Counted from the first letter of the stretch, positions 1 through 9,431 are shown. The stretch is DNA of 42,984 nt from Thiobacillus sp. 63-78 (GCA_001899765.1 MKWM01000039.1:1-42984); one strand, 5' to 3'. Notes: a model not told the origin generated them from the letters alone. Numbers and translations: made by a program.

Positions 1-142
1 CGAGATGGTGATGCCGGGCGACAACGTCAGCATCAAGGTCTCGCTGATCCAGCCGATCGCGATGGACGAGGGTCTGCGTTTCGCCATCCGCGAAGGCGGC
101 CGCACCGTCGGCGCCGGCGTCGTGGCCAAGATCGAAGAGTAA
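1..142 (+). CDS. tuf: Elongation factor Tu, C-terminal end (partial)
   Basis: The window opens inside this gene; 46 codons remain from position 2 to the TAA at 140-142. The residues match the last beta-barrel domain (domain III) of EF-Tu, including MPGDNV, a [20 protein letters not shown] block and the ending VVAKIEE. EF-Tu delivers aminoacyl-tRNA to the ribosome as a GTP complex. It lies 9 bases upstream of rpsJ, the usual order fusA-tuf-rpsJ, so readthrough into the S10 cluster is likely. The GTPase domain is outside the window. Confidence 0.97.
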   Translation, partial: EMVMPGDNVSIKVSLIQPIAMDEGLRFAIREGGRTVGAGVVAKIEE

Positions 143-151
143 GGTCCAGTC

Positions 152-460
152 ATGCAAAACCAGAAAATCCGCATCCGCCTGAAGGCGTTTGACTACAAGC
201 TGATCGACCAGTCCGCGCTCGAAATCGTCGAGACCGCCAAGCGTACCGGTGCCGTGGTCAAGGGGCCGGTTCCTTTGCCGACTTCGATCGAGCGTTTTGA
301 CGTGCTGCGTTCGCCGCACGTCAACAAGACGTCGCGCGACCAGTTCGAGATCCGCACCCATCGCCGTCTGATGGACATCATGGACCCCACCGACAAAACG
401 GTGGATGCCCTGATGAAACTGGACCTGCCTGCCGGCGTCGACGTCGAAATCAAGTTGTAA
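152..460 (+). CDS. rpsJ: 30S ribosomal protein S10 (NusE)
   Basis: 102 residues, normal for S10. The long loop that reaches into the 30S head is present (about residues 46-70, [14 protein letters not shown] then [11 protein letters not shown]). S10 assembles the head of the small subunit and, as NusE, pairs with NusB on boxA RNA to keep RNA polymerase processive on rRNA operons; a boxA lies at the far end of this window. The ATG at 152 is 9 bases after tuf. A 126-base gap follows it, unusually long for this operon. Confidence 0.98.
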   Translation: MQNQKIRIRLKAFDYKLIDQSALEIVETAKRTGAVVKGPVPLPTSIERFDVLRSPHVNKTSRDQFEIRTHRRLMDIMDPTDKTVDALMKLDLPAGVDVEIKL

Positions 461-483
461 AAAGCGGGCGGCTTGGGTATACT
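455..483 (+). promoter_or_regulatory. Probable sigma-70 promoter for rplC onward
   Basis: TTGTAA (455-460) and TATACT (478-483) are separated by 17 bases. The -35 overlaps the rpsJ stop codon. GGGCGGC (466-472) and GCCGCCC (484-490) form a 7-bp inverted repeat around the -10 and give a GC-rich discriminator, a feature known from stringently controlled promoters. Transcription would begin near 490, leaving about 95 bases of leader before rplC. Located by eye only. Confidence 0.5.
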
Positions 484-586
484 GCCGCCCCTTCAGTTGT
501 ACCAAATAGTCGCCGGTCAATTGTAATCGGCACCTAAAACCCATGCCCGTGGCTTCGGCTGCCGGCTTGAGATAGGACATACAAAG

Positions 587-1231
587 ATGAGTATCGGGCT
601 CGTTGGCCGCAAGGTCGGCATGACCCGCATTTTTACCGAGAACGGCGTGTCTGTTCCGGTGACGGTGCTGGAAATGTCAAACAATCGTGTGACGCAGGTG
701 CGCACGCCGGAAAACGACGGCTATTCCGCGGTGCAGGTCGCCTATGGCAACCGCCGCAACAGCCGCGTCAACAAATCGGAAGCCGGTCATTATGCCAAGG
801 CGGGTGTGGACGCGGGTGAGTTGCTCCGCGAATTTCGCGTGTCGGCCGACGTCGCGGCCCAGTATCAGCCGGGTGGTGCGATTTCAGTCGATCTGCTGCA
901 GGCGGGCCAGAAGGTGGATGTCACCGGTGTGACGCAGGGCAAGGGTTTTGCCGGCACGATCAAGCGCCATAATTTCAAATCCCAGCGGGCCAGCCACGGC
1001 AACTCGCGCTCGCACAATGTGCCGGGCTCAATCGGCATGGCGCAGGATCCGGGTCGGGTGTTTCCGGGCAAGCGCATGTCCGGCCATATGGGCGCGGTGA
1101 CCTGTACCAAACAGAATCTTGAGGTTGTGCGTGTCGACGTGGAGCGTGGCCTGGTGCTTTTGAAGGGCGCTGTCCCGGGCTCCAGGGGCGGGCACGTGGT
1201 GGTGCGCCCGGCCGTGAAAGGGGGTGCGTAA
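587..1231 (+). CDS. rplC: 50S ribosomal protein L3
   Basis: 214 residues, the usual length. It begins [16 protein letters not shown], the conserved L3 N-terminus, and carries the extended loop ([18 protein letters not shown], then [18 protein letters not shown]) that reaches towards the peptidyl transferase centre. L3 binds 23S rRNA early in 50S assembly. ATG 587 follows an AGGA-type ribosome-binding site about ten bases upstream. Its TAA shares one base with the rplD ATG (TAATG), so the two are translationally coupled. Confidence 0.98.
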   Translation: MSIGLVGRKVGMTRIFTENGVSVPVTVLEMSNNRVTQVRTPENDGYSAVQVAYGNRRNSRVNKSEAGHYAKAGVDAGELLREFRVSADVAAQYQPGGAISVDLLQAGQKVDVTGVTQGKGFAGTIKRHNFKSQRASHGNSRSHNVPGSIGMAQDPGRVFPGKRMSGHMGAVTCTKQNLEVVRVDVERGLVLLKGAVPGSRGGHVVVRPAVKGGA

Positions 1232-1848
1232 TGGATTTGTCTGTCATTGACGAGCAGGGTCAGCATGTGACCAGCGTTGCCGCGTCCGACGAAACCTTCG
1301 GTCGCGATTATAACGAGGCGCTGGTGCATCAGGTGGTGACCGCATTCCAGGCGAATGCGCGTAGCGGTAACCGTGCACAGCTGACGCGTGCCGAAGTGAG
1401 TGCCTCCACGCATAAGCCGTGGCGTCAAAAGGGCACCGGCCGCGCGCGTTCCGGCCGCGCCTCGAGCCCGATCTGGCGCGGGGGTGGTGTCACGTTCCCG
1501 AACAAGCCCAACGAAAACTTTACCCACAAGGTGAACCGCAAGATGTATCGCGCAGGGTTGGCGACCATCCTGTCGCAGTTGGCGCGCGAGGGCAAGCTCA
1601 AGGTGGTGGAGAGCCTGGGCATCGATTCGCCCAAGACCAGGCTGCTCGCCGGCAAACTCAAATCGATGGGCTATGGCAAGGTCATGATCATCGCCGACAG
1701 CGTGGATGACAACCTGTGGCTGTCGTCGCGGAATCTGCCGAACGTCTACGTGGTTGAGCCGCATCAGGCCGATCCCTGGAGCCTGGTCAAATTCGGTAAC
1801 GTGCTGATCACCAAGGCGGCGATCAGGCAGTTTGAGGAGATGGTGTGA
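1231..1848 (+). CDS. rplD: 50S ribosomal protein L4
   Basis: 205 residues. The extended loop rich in Arg and Gly (about residues 50-85, including [19 protein letters not shown]) is the part that lines the nascent-peptide tunnel. In Escherichia coli L4 also represses the S10 operon through the leader upstream of rpsJ. Whether that control exists here cannot be judged, because the start of the transcript is outside the window. It overlaps rplC by one base, and its TGA overlaps the rplW ATG (TGATG). Confidence 0.97.
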   Translation: MDLSVIDEQGQHVTSVAASDETFGRDYNEALVHQVVTAFQANARSGNRAQLTRAEVSASTHKPWRQKGTGRARSGRASSPIWRGGGVTFPNKPNENFTHKVNRKMYRAGLATILSQLAREGKLKVVESLGIDSPKTRLLAGKLKSMGYGKVMIIADSVDDNLWLSSRNLPNVYVVEPHQADPWSLVKFGNVLITKAAIRQFEEMV

Positions 1849-2153
1849 TGAGCGCGATCAGTCAGGAGCGTCTGCTCAAAGTCATTCTCGCGCCGGTGGT
1901 CTCCGAAAAGAGCACGCGCGTGGCCGACAAGCTGAACCAGGTTGTTTTTCGTGTGCTGCCCGATGCGACCAAGCAGGAAATTGGCGCCGCGGTGGCCAGC
2001 CTGTTCAAGGTCGAGGTGACGGGCGTGCAGGTACTGAACGTCAAGGGCAAGGTGAAGCGTTCCGGTCGTGTCACGGGCCGCCGCGATAACTGGAAGAAGG
2101 CGTATGTCACCCTCAAGCAGGGTCAGGACATCGACTTCGCGTCCGGTCAGTAA
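1848..2153 (+). CDS. rplW: 50S ribosomal protein L23
   Basis: 101 residues from ATG 1848, which overlaps the rplD stop codon. A GTG three bases upstream would add one residue and is less likely. The conserved core APVVSEKST near the N-terminus and the [15 protein letters not shown] loop identify L23. L23 sits at the tunnel exit and is the docking site for trigger factor and the signal recognition particle. It is followed after 12 bases, with a GGGAGAGA ribosome-binding site, by rplB. Confidence 0.96.
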   Translation: MSAISQERLLKVILAPVVSEKSTRVADKLNQVVFRVLPDATKQEIGAAVASLFKVEVTGVQVLNVKGKVKRSGRVTGRRDNWKKAYVTLKQGQDIDFASGQ

Positions 2154-2165
2154 GGGAGAGAGACC

Positions 2166-2993
2166 ATGGCATTGATTAAAGTCAAACCCACCTCGGCCGG
2201 CCGCCGTGCGGTCGTCAAGGTGGTTACCCCGGACCTGCATAAAGGCGCGCCGTTCGCGACATTGCTCGAGCCGAAGAAACGTGGCTCCGGGCGTAACAAT
2301 AACGGCCATATCACCGTTCGTCACAAGGGAGGCGGCCACAAGCAGCATTACCGCGTCGTCGATTTCCGCCGCAACAAGGATGGCGTGCCGGCCAAAGTCG
2401 AGCGCATCGAATACGATCCCAACCGCACCGCGCATCTGGCCTTGCTGTGTTATGCCGACGGCGAACGCCGCTACATCATTGCGCCGCGCGGCGTGGCTGT
2501 CGGCGTTCAGTTGGTGAGCGGCGCCGAGGCACCGATCAAGGCCGGAAACTGCCTGCCGTTGCGCAGCATCCCTGTCGGCAGCACGGTCCATTGCGTCGAG
2601 ATGATGCCGGGCAAGGGTGCGCAGATCGCACGTTCCGCCGGCACCTCGGTCCAGTTGCTGGCGCGCGAAGGCAGCTACGCGCAACTTCGGCTGCGCTCGG
2701 GCGAGATCCGCAAGGTGCACGTGGATTGTCGTGCAACCCTGGGTGAGGCGGGCAATGAAGAGCACAGCCTGCGCTCGATCGGCAAGGCCGGCGCCAACCG
2801 CTGGCGCGGGATTCGCCCGACCGTTCGCGGCGTGGTGATGAACCCGTGTGACCACCCGCATGGTGGCGGTGAAGGCCGTACCGCGGCGGGCCGCCATCCG
2901 GTCAGCCCGTGGGGAACGCCGACCAAGGGTTATCGTACCCGCAGCAACAAGCGCACCTCCAACATGATCGTCCGCCGCCGTCACGCGCGCTGA
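2166..2993 (+). CDS. rplB: 50S ribosomal protein L2
   Basis: 275 residues. The C-terminal [10 protein letters not shown] motif (about residues 229-238), followed by [21 protein letters not shown], is the hallmark of L2; its histidine is implicated in peptidyl transfer and subunit association. The central OB and SH3-like folds are represented by [20 protein letters not shown] and the [18 protein letters not shown] region. It lies between rplW and rpsS as in most bacteria. A GGGAGAGA ribosome-binding site precedes the ATG. Confidence 0.98.
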   Translation: MALIKVKPTSAGRRAVVKVVTPDLHKGAPFATLLEPKKRGSGRNNNGHITVRHKGGGHKQHYRVVDFRRNKDGVPAKVERIEYDPNRTAHLALLCYADGERRYIIAPRGVAVGVQLVSGAEAPIKAGNCLPLRSIPVGSTVHCVEMMPGKGAQIARSAGTSVQLLAREGSYAQLRLRSGEIRKVHVDCRATLGEAGNEEHSLRSIGKAGANRWRGIRPTVRGVVMNPCDHPHGGGEGRTAAGRHPVSPWGTPTKGYRTRSNKRTSNMIVRRRHAR

Positions 2994-3008
2994 TTGAGGT
3001 AGAGAGAT

Positions 3009-3284
3009 ATGGCACGTTCAATTAAAAAAGGCCCGTTCGTTGACGGGCACCTGCTGAAAAAAGTCGAAGCCGTGCGCGGCTCCAACGACAAGCGCCCGAT
3101 CAAGACCTGGTCGCGTCGTTCCACCGTGTTGCCCGACTTCATCGGCCTGACGATCGCGGTGCATAACGGCCGCCAGCATGTACCGGTGTTTGTGACGGAA
3201 AACATGGTTGGCCACAAGCTGGGCGAGTTTTCCCTGACGCGGACCTTCAAGGGCCACGTTGCGGACAAGAAGGCGAAGAAATAA
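3009..3284 (+). CDS. rpsS: 30S ribosomal protein S19
   Basis: 91 residues. It begins [18 protein letters not shown], the invariant S19 N-terminus, and has the conserved WSRRS, NGR and [13 protein letters not shown] segments. S19 forms a complex with S13 in the head of the 30S subunit and contacts the A-site tRNA region. It sits 15 bases after rplB and 7 bases before rplV. Confidence 0.98.
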
Positions 3285-3291
3285 GGAGCGC

Positions 3292-3624
3292 ATGATGGAA
3301 GTTTCTGCAGTATTGCGTGGTACCCGCCTGTCCGCCCAGAAAGGCCGTCTGGTCGCCGACCAGATTCGCGGTCTGCGCGTGGAAAAGGCGCTGGACATTC
3401 TGGCCTTCAGCCCGAAAAAAGGCGCGGGCATCATCAAGAAGGTGCTCGAATCGGCGATTGCCAATGCCGAGCATAACGAAGGCGCCGACATCGATGCCCT
3501 GAAAGTCAAGACGATCCTTGTCGACCAGGGGTCGGTACTGAAGCGCTTTACCGCCCGCGCCAAAGGGCGCGGCAACCGTATTAGCAAGCCGACCTGTCAC
3601 ATCACCGTGACGGTTGGCGATTAA
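3292..3624 (+). CDS. rplV: 50S ribosomal protein L22
   Basis: 110 residues from the ATG at 3292, preceded by AAGGAG. This matches the family length; a longer frame reading back into rpsS is rejected. Conserved features include [20 protein letters not shown] near the start and the C-terminal beta-hairpin ([14 protein letters not shown]) that narrows the exit tunnel, the region where macrolide-resistance changes are known. An ATG one codon in (3295) is an alternative start. Confidence 0.97.
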   Translation: MMEVSAVLRGTRLSAQKGRLVADQIRGLRVEKALDILAFSPKKGAGIIKKVLESAIANAEHNEGADIDALKVKTILVDQGSVLKRFTARAKGRGNRISKPTCHITVTVGD

Positions 3625-3633
3625 GGAAGCGCC

Positions 3634-4338
3634 ATGGGACAAAAAATACATCCGATTGGGTTCCGTCTCGGTGTTCAGCGTATCTGGACGGCCAAGTGGT
3701 ACGGTTCGAACCGGAATTTCTCCAGCACCTTGCTCGAGGACATCAAGGTTCGCGACTATCTGAAGAAGAAGCTTGCGCATGCGTCGGTCTCCAAGGTGCT
3801 GATCGAGCGTCCGGCGAAGAATGCGCGGATCACGATTTTCAGCGGCCGCCCCGGTGTGGTGATCGGCAAGAAGGGCGAGGACATCGAGGTGTTGCGCGGT
3901 GAACTGGCGCGTCTGATGTCGGTCCCCGTCCATGTCAACATCGAGGAAGTGCGCAAGCCGGAAACCGATGCGCAGATCATTGCCGATGGCGTGGCCCAGC
4001 AGCTGGAAAAGCGCGTGATGTTCCGTCGCGCGATGAAACGCGCCATGCAGAATGCGATGCGTCTGGGTGCCCAGGGCGTCAAGATCATGAGCTCGGGTCG
4101 TCTGAACGGAGCGGAGATCGCGCGTACCGAATGGTACCGTGAAGGCCGCGTGCCCCTGCACACGCTGCGTGCCGAAATCGACTATGGCTTTGCCGAGGCG
4201 AAAACGACCTACGGCATCATCGGCATCAAGGTCTGGGTCTACAAGGGCGATGCGCTGGGCCGGGGTGAGCAGCCTGTGGCCGCAGAACAGGACAAGCGCG
4301 GCAAGAAATCAGGAGTGAAACATGCTGCAGCCAGCTAG
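3634..4338 (+). CDS. rpsC: 30S ribosomal protein S3
   Basis: 234 residues. It begins [13 protein letters not shown]. The KH domain GXXG loop is visible as VIGKKGED (residues 76-83), and the C-terminal domain contains the [13 protein letters not shown] and [12 protein letters not shown] motifs. S3 guards the mRNA entry channel and has helicase activity with S4 and S5. The Lys/Gly-rich tail runs 17 bases into rplP, a longer overlap than elsewhere in the cluster. Confidence 0.98.
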   Translation: MGQKIHPIGFRLGVQRIWTAKWYGSNRNFSSTLLEDIKVRDYLKKKLAHASVSKVLIERPAKNARITIFSGRPGVVIGKKGEDIEVLRGELARLMSVPVHVNIEEVRKPETDAQIIADGVAQQLEKRVMFRRAMKRAMQNAMRLGAQGVKIMSSGRLNGAEIARTEWYREGRVPLHTLRAEIDYGFAEAKTTYGIIGIKVWVYKGDALGRGEQPVAAEQDKRGKKSGVKHAAAS

Positions 4339-4738
4339 AAGGAAGTTTCGCAAGGAACAGAAAGGCCGGAATACCGGCATGGCAACGCGTGGCGCCGACG
4401 TGAGTTTCGGCGACTTTGGTCTGAAGGCGGTTGGTCGTGGACGTTTGACTGCGCGCCAGATCGAGGCGGCGCGCCGTGCCATGACCCGGCACATCAAGCG
4501 CGGCGGACGCATCTGGATCCGCATTTTTCCGGACAAGCCGATTTCCCGCAAGCCGGCCGAAGTGCGGATGGGTAACGGCAAGGGCGCACCGGAATACTAC
4601 GTGGCCGAAATCCAGCCAGGCAAAGTGCTGTACGAAATGGATGGCGTGAACGAGACGCTGGCACGCGAGGCGTTCCGCCTGGCCGCGGCCAAGCTGCCGA
4701 TTGCGACCACCTTCGTGAGCCGCCTGATCGGGAGTTGA
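4322..4738 (+). CDS. rplP: 50S ribosomal protein L16
   Basis: 138 residues. It begins [17 protein letters not shown], close to the Escherichia coli sequence. The VRMGNGKG loop is present with Arg82, the counterpart of the arginine hydroxylated by YcfD/RoxA in Escherichia coli; whether it is modified here is unknown. L16 positions the A-site tRNA and is added late in 50S assembly. The ATG lies inside the end of rpsC, preceded by AGGAG, so translation is coupled. Confidence 0.97.
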   Translation: MLQPARRKFRKEQKGRNTGMATRGADVSFGDFGLKAVGRGRLTARQIEAARRAMTRHIKRGGRIWIRIFPDKPISRKPAEVRMGNGKGAPEYYVAEIQPGKVLYEMDGVNETLAREAFRLAAAKLPIATTFVSRLIGS

Positions 4739-4741
4739 GAG

Positions 4742-4936
4742 ATGAACACGAAAGAAATGCGCGGCAAGAATGCCGCAGAGTTGAAGCAGGAACTTGAATC
4801 GCTGTTGCGCGCCCACTTTGCATTGCGTATGCAGGTGGCCACGCAGCAATCGAACAAGACTGCGGATCTGGGCAAGCTGCGTCGCGATATTGCCCGGGTC
4901 AAGACCATTATGCGCGAGAAGGCGGTTCAGGCATGA
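4742..4936 (+). CDS. rpmC: 50S ribosomal protein L29
   Basis: 64 residues, normal for L29. The pattern is a two-helix coil with the conserved block [19 protein letters not shown], followed by [15 protein letters not shown]29 lies next to L23 at the tunnel exit. The ATG is 3 bases after the rplP stop, and the TGA overlaps the rpsQ ATG by four bases (ATGA). Confidence 0.97.
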   Translation: MNTKEMRGKNAAELKQELESLLRAHFALRMQVATQQSNKTADLGKLRRDIARVKTIMREKAVQA

Positions 4937-5196
4937 CTGAAGTCAAGAAAAGGGTACGCACGCTGACAGGACGCGTGGTCAGCGACAAGATGAACAAGAC
5001 GGTCACCGTGCTGGTCGAACGTCGCGTCAAGCATCCGCTCATCGGCAAGGTGATCCGCTTGTCGAAAAAATATCATGCCCATGATGAAAACAACGATTTT
5101 CACGAAGGGGACATGGTGCAGATTGAAGAGTCGCGGAAGCTCTCGCGCACCAAGGCATGGACGGTCAGCAAGCTGATTGAGCGTGCGCGCGTATAA
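4933..5196 (+). CDS. rpsQ: 30S ribosomal protein S17
   Basis: 87 residues. The OB-fold markers [23 protein letters not shown] and KYHAHDE are conserved. S17 binds 16S rRNA early in assembly. It starts inside the rpmC stop codon (ATGA). It is the last gene before a 184-base gap, so the S10 unit proper appears to end here and the spc unit to begin at rplN. Confidence 0.97.
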   Translation: MTEVKKRVRTLTGRVVSDKMNKTVTVLVERRVKHPLIGKVIRLSKKYHAHDENNDFHEGDMVQIEESRKLSRTKAWTVSKLIERARV

Positions 5197-5199
5197 AGC

Positions 5200-5228
5200 T
5201 TGCGCAATGTGGTCAGGCCCTGTATGAT
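5200..5228 (+). promoter_or_regulatory. Probable sigma-70 promoter for the spc unit (rplN onward)
   Basis: TTGCGC (5200-5205) and TATGAT (5223-5228) are exactly 17 bases apart, 3 bases after rpsQ ends. A start near 5235 would give a leader of about 145 bases. No T-run terminator separates rpsQ from this site, so readthrough from upstream is also expected. Confidence 0.55.
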
Positions 5229-5245
5229 GCTTGGTTTTCCGGTTG

Positions 5246-5315
5246 GCGGAGCGGTGTCGAACCCGCTTCGCTGACTCAAATAATCCCGCCCTGTGCGGGG
5301 TTTCTCCCGAACGGG
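5246..5315 (+). promoter_or_regulatory. Structured leader RNA upstream of rplN
   Basis: Two stem-loops are visible. The first pairs 5246-5254 with 5263-5271 (nine pairs, one G-U, eight-base loop). The second pairs 5284-5289 with 5295-5300. The GGGG strand of the second can alternatively pair with CCC at 5306-5308, and that CCCG can also pair with CGGG at 5312-5315, so exclusive folds are possible. No poly-T follows. Leaders of ribosomal operons often bind a product protein; which one, if any, cannot be told here. Confidence 0.4.
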
Positions 5316-5351
5316 TTCCAAAACTTGCCGCCGCCGAGGGTTGACCGAGGC

Positions 5352-5384
5352 ATGGTGGATGAAGTTGGAGGCAAAATTAAATGA
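5352..5384 (+). CDS. Possible ten-codon leader peptide overlapping rplN
   Basis: An ATG at 5352, preceded by GAGG, opens a frame encoding [10 protein letters not shown]. Its TGA (5382-5384) overlaps the rplN start codon as ATGA. The GGAGG ribosome-binding site of rplN (5367-5371) lies within it. Such overlap is typical of translational coupling, so the frame could gate rplN translation. It is short enough to arise by chance, and no family is known to me. Confidence 0.25.
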   Translation: MVDEVGGKIK

Positions 5385-5749
5385 TTCAGATGCAGTCCGT
5401 ACTGGACGTGGCAGACAACACCGGCGCGCGCTCGGTGATGTGTATCAAGGTGCTTGGTGGAAGTCACCGGCGTTATGCGAGCGTGGGCGATATCATCAAG
5501 GTCAGCATCAAGGATGCTGCGCCGCGTGGGCGCGTGAAAAAAGGCGACATCTACAACGCCGTGGTGGTTCGCACCGCCAAGGGCGTGCGCCGGCCTGATG
5601 GCTCTCTGGTGCGCTTCGATGGCAATGCGGCCGTGTTGTTGAACAACAAATTGGAACCGATCGGCACCCGTATCTTCGGGCCGGTTACCCGTGAGTTGCG
5701 TACCGAGAAGTTCATGAAGATCGTCTCGCTTGCGCCTGAGGTTCTGTGA
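5381..5749 (+). CDS. rplN: 50S ribosomal protein L14
   Basis: 122 residues, the exact family length. It begins [27 protein letters not shown] and contains [15 protein letters not shown] and the conserved [22 protein letters not shown] end. L14 contacts L19 and forms bridges to the 30S subunit; it is also the target of the silencing factor RsfS. GGAGG lies 9 bases before the ATG. It is the first gene of the spc unit, after an unusually long leader. Confidence 0.98.
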   Translation: MIQMQSVLDVADNTGARSVMCIKVLGGSHRRYASVGDIIKVSIKDAAPRGRVKKGDIYNAVVVRTAKGVRRPDGSLVRFDGNAAVLLNNKLEPIGTRIFGPVTRELRTEKFMKIVSLAPEVL

Positions 5750-5758
5750 GGGGGGATC

Positions 5759-6082
5759 ATGGCACGAATTCGTAAAAACGATCAGGTGATCGTTCTGGCC
5801 GGAAAAGACAAGGGCAAGCGGGGCATCGTGCTGCGCGTGCTGGATGATGGCCTCGTGGTGGTTGAGGGTGTGAATCGGGCCAGGAAGCATCAGAAGCCCA
5901 ATCCCATGCGCAATATCCAGGGCGGGATCGTCGAGAAAGAAATGCCGATCCAGGCGTCCAATGTCGCATTGTTCAATGCCGGCACGCAGAAAGCGGATCG
6001 CGTGGGTTGCAAGGTGCTGGAGGACGGCCGCAAGGTGCGGGTGTACAAGTCCAATGGCGAAATGGTTGACGCTCAGGGGTGA
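5759..6082 (+). CDS. rplX: 50S ribosomal protein L24
   Basis: 107 residues. The KOW motif is clear near the N-terminus ([22 protein letters not shown]). L24 is one of the two primary initiators of 50S assembly and binds the 5' end of 23S rRNA. It starts 9 bases after rplN with a GGGG-type ribosome-binding site. Its TGA is 2 bases before the rplE ATG. Confidence 0.97.
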   Translation: MARIRKNDQVIVLAGKDKGKRGIVLRVLDDGLVVVEGVNRARKHQKPNPMRNIQGGIVEKEMPIQASNVALFNAGTQKADRVGCKVLEDGRKVRVYKSNGEMVDAQG

Positions 6083-6084
6083 TC

Positions 6085-6624
6085 ATGGCGCGTTTTCAAG
6101 AGTTGTATCGTGAGACGGTGGTTCCAAAGCTGGTCGAGCAGTTTGGTTACAAGTCCGTCATGGAGGTTCCGCGTATCCAGAAAATCACCCTGAACATGGG
6201 GGTGGGCGAAGCGGTGGCTGACAAGAAGGTGATGGACCATGCGGTGTCGGACATGCAGAAGATTGCGGGCCAGAAGCCGGTCGTCACCAAATCCAAAAAA
6301 TCGATCGCCGGCTTCAAGATCCGTGAAAACTATCCGGTCGGTTGCATGGTGACGCTGCGTCGCGCGCAGATGTATGAATTTCTGGATCGTCTGGTGACGG
6401 TGGCCATGCCGCGTATCCGCGACTTTCGGGGTATCTCGGGCAAGTCCTTCGATGGCCGTGGCAACTACAACATGGGCGTCAAGGAACAGATCATTTTCCC
6501 CGAGATCGAGTACGACAAGATCGATGCGTTGCGTGGCATGAACATTACCATTACCACCACCGCCAAGACTGATGATGAAGCGCGAGCCCTGCTTGCCGCC
6601 TTCAGTTTCCCGTTCAAGAATTGA
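6085..6624 (+). CDS. rplE: 50S ribosomal protein L5
   Basis: 179 residues from ATG 6085, the Escherichia coli length. A GTG two codons upstream is rejected because it would start inside rplX without benefit. Conserved features include the [18 protein letters not shown] segment, the [18 protein letters not shown] block and [10 protein letters not shown] near the C-terminus. L5 belongs to the 5S RNP with L18 and contacts the P-site tRNA. Confidence 0.97.
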   Translation: MARFQELYRETVVPKLVEQFGYKSVMEVPRIQKITLNMGVGEAVADKKVMDHAVSDMQKIAGQKPVVTKSKKSIAGFKIRENYPVGCMVTLRRAQMYEFLDRLVTVAMPRIRDFRGISGKSFDGRGNYNMGVKEQIIFPEIEYDKIDALRGMNITITTTAKTDDEARALLAAFSFPFKN

Positions 6625-6631
6625 GGTAGGC

Positions 6632-6937
6632 ATGGCCAAGTTATCCTTGATCAATCGTGAAGAAAAACGCGCGCGCATGGTGAAGAAATATGCCGCCAGG
6701 CGTGCCGAACTCAAGGCCGTCATCGCCAGCGCGGCCACCGGCGAGGAAGATCGCATGGCGGCATACAGGGCGTTGCAGGAACTGCCGCGCAATGCGAGCC
6801 CGGTGCGTCAGCGGAATCGTTGCCAGTTGACGGGGCGTCCGCGTGGTGTCTTCAGCAAGTTTGGCCTGGCGCGCGGAAAATTGCGTGAGTATGCGATGCG
6901 CGGTGAAATTCCCGGCATCGTCAAGGCCAGCTGGTAA
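6632..6937 (+). CDS. rpsN: 30S ribosomal protein S14 (long, zinc-free type)
   Basis: 101 residues from ATG 6632, preceded by GAGGTAGG. It has a single cysteine and therefore no zinc ribbon, which marks the long zinc-independent S14 of most Proteobacteria. The C-terminal signature [19 protein letters not shown] is intact. S14 sits in the 30S head with S3 and S10. A longer frame starting within rplE is rejected. Confidence 0.97.
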   Translation: MAKLSLINREEKRARMVKKYAARRAELKAVIASAATGEEDRMAAYRALQELPRNASPVRQRNRCQLTGRPRGVFSKFGLARGKLREYAMRGEIPGIVKASW

Positions 6938-6949
6938 GGGGTAGACAAT

Positions 6950-7345
6950 ATGAGTATGAGTGATCCCATCGCGGATATGCTGACCCGAATCCGCAATGCG
7001 CAGGCGGTCGAGAAAGCGGCTGTCACGATGCCGTCTTCGAAGGTGAAGGTGTCGATTGCCAAGGTTCTGAAAGACGAAGGCTACATCGATGATTTCGCCG
7101 TTCGTGGCGAAGCGGGCAAGCCTGAACTTGAGTTGCAATTGAAATATCATGCGGGCCGCCCGGTGATCGAACGCATCGAGCGCGTCAGCAAGCCTGGCCT
7201 GCGCATCTACAAGGGTGCCGAGGATTTGCCGCGCGTCATGAATGGCCTGGGTGTCGCAATAGTGTCCACTTCAAGCGGTGTGATGACTGACCGCCACGCA
7301 CGGGCCAAGGGCGTGGGCGGTGAAGTGTTGTGCGTGGTCGCGTAA
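6950..7345 (+). CDS. rpsH: 30S ribosomal protein S8
   Basis: 131 residues. It begins [18 protein letters not shown] and has the C-terminal [24 protein letters not shown] block. S8 binds the central domain of 16S rRNA. In Escherichia coli it also represses the spc operon by binding the rplE region of the mRNA; whether an equivalent site exists here needs structural comparison. ATG 6956 is an alternative start two codons in. Confidence 0.97.
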   Translation: MSMSDPIADMLTRIRNAQAVEKAAVTMPSSKVKVSIAKVLKDEGYIDDFAVRGEAGKPELELQLKYHAGRPVIERIERVSKPGLRIYKGAEDLPRVMNGLGVAIVSTSSGVMTDRHARAKGVGGEVLCVVA

Positions 7346-7357
7346 GGGGAAGCGGAT

Positions 7358-7888
7358 ATGTCACGTGTAGCCAATAATCCCATTACGTTGCCGAAAGGTG
7401 TGGAAGTCACGCTGGAAGGCGGCATTTCCGTCAAGGGGCCGTTGGGCTCCCTGAGACAGGCCGCGTCACCCAATGTGGCCGTTGCGCTCAATGAAGGCGT
7501 GATGACGTTCGCCCCCGTGGATGCAAGCATTCAGGCGAACGCCATGGCGGGAACCCTGCGTGCGCTGGTGAGCAATATGGTGCAGGGGGTTTCCAGGGGG
7601 TTCGAGAAGAAGCTGACGCTGGTCGGCGTCGGCTATCGCGCTCAAGCCCAGGGCGACGCCCTCAACCTGACACTTGGGTTCTCGCATCCGGTCGTCCATA
7701 AAATGCCTGCGGGCATCAAGGTCGAGACCCCGACCCAGACCGAGATTGTGATCAAGGGCATTGATCGCCAGGCGGTTGGCCAGGTGGCCGCCGACGTGCG
7801 CGCCTACCGTCCGCCGGAGCCTTACAAAGGCAAGGGCGTGCGCTATAGCGACGAAGTGGTCATCAAGAAAGAGACCAAGAAGAAGTAA
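7358..7888 (+). CDS. rplF: 50S ribosomal protein L6
   Basis: 176 residues, the family length. It carries the two related alpha/beta domains, with GPLGSL in the first and the strongly conserved C-terminal segment [17 protein letters not shown]6 lies near the factor-binding site by the sarcin-ricin loop. Aminoglycoside-resistance mutations are known in this protein in other species; nothing unusual is seen here. Confidence 0.97.
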   Translation: MSRVANNPITLPKGVEVTLEGGISVKGPLGSLRQAASPNVAVALNEGVMTFAPVDASIQANAMAGTLRALVSNMVQGVSRGFEKKLTLVGVGYRAQAQGDALNLTLGFSHPVVHKMPAGIKVETPTQTEIVIKGIDRQAVGQVAADVRAYRPPEPYKGKGVRYSDEVVIKKETKKK

Positions 7889-7904
7889 GGCTTAAGGACA
7901 GATC

Positions 7905-8258
7905 ATGAACACCAAGCAAACACGGATTCGCAGAGCGCGCAAAACCCGCGCCAAAATCGCGGCCGTCAAGGCGATTCGCCTGGCCATTCACCGCACCAAC
8001 AGCCATATCTACGCCCAGATCATCTCGGCCGATGGCGGCACGGTCGTGGCCAGTGCTTCCTCGAACGACAAGGAATTGCGTGGCCAGTTGACCAACGGCG
8101 GCAACACTGCCGCGGCCGCTGCGGTGGGCAAGCGCCTGGCCGAGAAGGCCAAGGGTCTGGGTATTGAAAAAGTGGCTTTCGATCGGGCGGGCTTCAAGTT
8201 CCACGGGCGTGTGAAAGCCCTGGCTGAAGCGGCCCGCGAAGGCGGTTTGGCATTTTAA
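7905..8258 (+). CDS. rplR: 50S ribosomal protein L18
   Basis: 117 residues. The Arg/Lys-rich N-terminus is followed by the core with SNKEL-like, [18 protein letters not shown] and [26 protein letters not shown] segments. L18 binds 5S rRNA together with L5. AAGGACAG precedes the ATG. It lies 15 bases before rpsE. Confidence 0.97.
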   Translation: MNTKQTRIRRARKTRAKIAAVKAIRLAIHRTNSHIYAQIISADGGTVVASASSNDKELRGQLTNGGNTAAAAAVGKRLAEKAKGLGIEKVAFDRAGFKFHGRVKALAEAAREGGLAF

Positions 8259-8273
8259 CGAGGCAGAATCAAG

Positions 8274-8789
8274 ATGGCCCGTACAGCACCTACTAGTAAC
8301 GAAGAGCGCGGCGACGGCTTGCGCGAAAAAATGATTTCGGTCAACCGTGTCACCAAAGTGGTGAAAGGTGGTCGGATCATGGGCTTTGCCGCGTTGACCG
8401 TGGTCGGCGATGGGGACGGCGGCATCGGCATGGGCAAGGGCAAGTCCCGTGAAGTCCCGGTGGCCGTGCAGAAGGCGATGGAGGAAGCGCGCCGCAAGCT
8501 GGTCAAGATCAACCTCAAGAATGGCACCTTCCACCACACCGTGGTTGGCCAGCATGGCGCTTCGCGCGTGTTGATCCAGCCGGCGTCCGAAGGTACCGGC
8601 ATCATTGCCGGCGGCGCGATGCGTGCCGTATTCGAAGTCATGGGCGTGCAGAACGTGCTGGCCAAGTGCCTGGGTTCGACCAATCCCTATAACGTCGTGC
8701 GCGCCACGATCGACGGCCTGCTGAAGATGTCCACGCCGTCCGAGATTGCGGCCAAGCGCGGCAAGTCCGTTGAAGACATCACGGGGTAA
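8274..8789 (+). CDS. rpsE: 30S ribosomal protein S5
   Basis: 171 residues. The double-stranded RNA-binding-like N-terminal half contains [16 protein letters not shown] and [18 protein letters not shown]. The C-terminal half contains [18 protein letters not shown]5 helps form the mRNA entry site and influences decoding accuracy; known spectinomycin and ram mutations map here in other species. It sits between rplR and rpmD as usual. Confidence 0.98.
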   Translation: MARTAPTSNEERGDGLREKMISVNRVTKVVKGGRIMGFAALTVVGDGDGGIGMGKGKSREVPVAVQKAMEEARRKLVKINLKNGTFHHTVVGQHGASRVLIQPASEGTGIIAGGAMRAVFEVMGVQNVLAKCLGSTNPYNVVRATIDGLLKMSTPSEIAAKRGKSVEDITG

Positions 8790-8792
8790 GTC

Positions 8793-8978
8793 ATGAGTGA
8801 GCAGAAGACAATCAAGGTGACGCTGGTCAAAAGCCTGATCGGCACCAAAGCGGCGCATCGTGCCTGTGTGCGCGGTCTGGGCCTGCGCCGGATGAACCAT
8901 ACCGTTGAAGTGCTGGATACGCCGGAAAACCGCGGGATGATTACCAAAGTCACCTATCTGGTGAAGTGCGAGGCTTAA
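8793..8978 (+). CDS. rpmD: 50S ribosomal protein L30
   Basis: 61 residues. The conserved block [29 protein letters not shown] identifies L30, a small protein bound to 23S rRNA. The ATG is 3 bases after rpsE ends, and the TAA immediately abuts the rplO ATG with no intergenic base. Confidence 0.97.
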   Translation: MSEQKTIKVTLVKSLIGTKAAHRACVRGLGLRRMNHTVEVLDTPENRGMITKVTYLVKCEA

Positions 8979-9413
8979 ATGGAACTGAACAATATCAAAC
9001 CGGCAGACGGTGCTAGGCAGGACAAGCGTCGCGTGGGCCGGGGTATCGGATCGGGCCTGGGCAAGACCGCGGGCCGGGGGCATAAAGGCCAGAAGTCCCG
9101 TGCGGGCGGCTTCCATAAAGTCGGTTTCGAGGGTGGCCAGATGCCCATGCAGCGTCGTCTGCCCAAGCGCGGTTTTGTGTCGCTGACCAAGGCGGACACT
9201 GCCCGCGTGCGTCTGTACGAGTTGGCCGCCGTAGGCGTGGATGAGATTGATTTGCTGGTGCTGAAGCAGGCGGGCGTGATCAAGGCCTCTGCGAAATCCG
9301 CCAGGATTTATCTGGCCGGCGAAATTGGCAAGGCGGTCAGGTTGACGGGTATCGCCGTCACCAAGGGTGCGCGTGCTGCGATCGAGGCAGCCGGCGGTAG
9401 CGTCGCCGAATAA
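8979..9413 (+). CDS. rplO: 50S ribosomal protein L15
   Basis: 144 residues. The Gly/Arg-rich extended N-terminus ([22 protein letters not shown]) threads through 23S rRNA, and the globular C-terminal half ends in [16 protein letters not shown]15 is a late 50S assembly protein. It starts directly after rpmD and precedes secY by 18 bases, the standard spc arrangement. Confidence 0.97.
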   Translation: MELNNIKPADGARQDKRRVGRGIGSGLGKTAGRGHKGQKSRAGGFHKVGFEGGQMPMQRRLPKRGFVSLTKADTARVRLYELAAVGVDEIDLLVLKQAGVIKASAKSARIYLAGEIGKAVRLTGIAVTKGARAAIEAAGGSVAE

Positions 9414-9431
9414 GTCAGCGAGGAATCCGCT

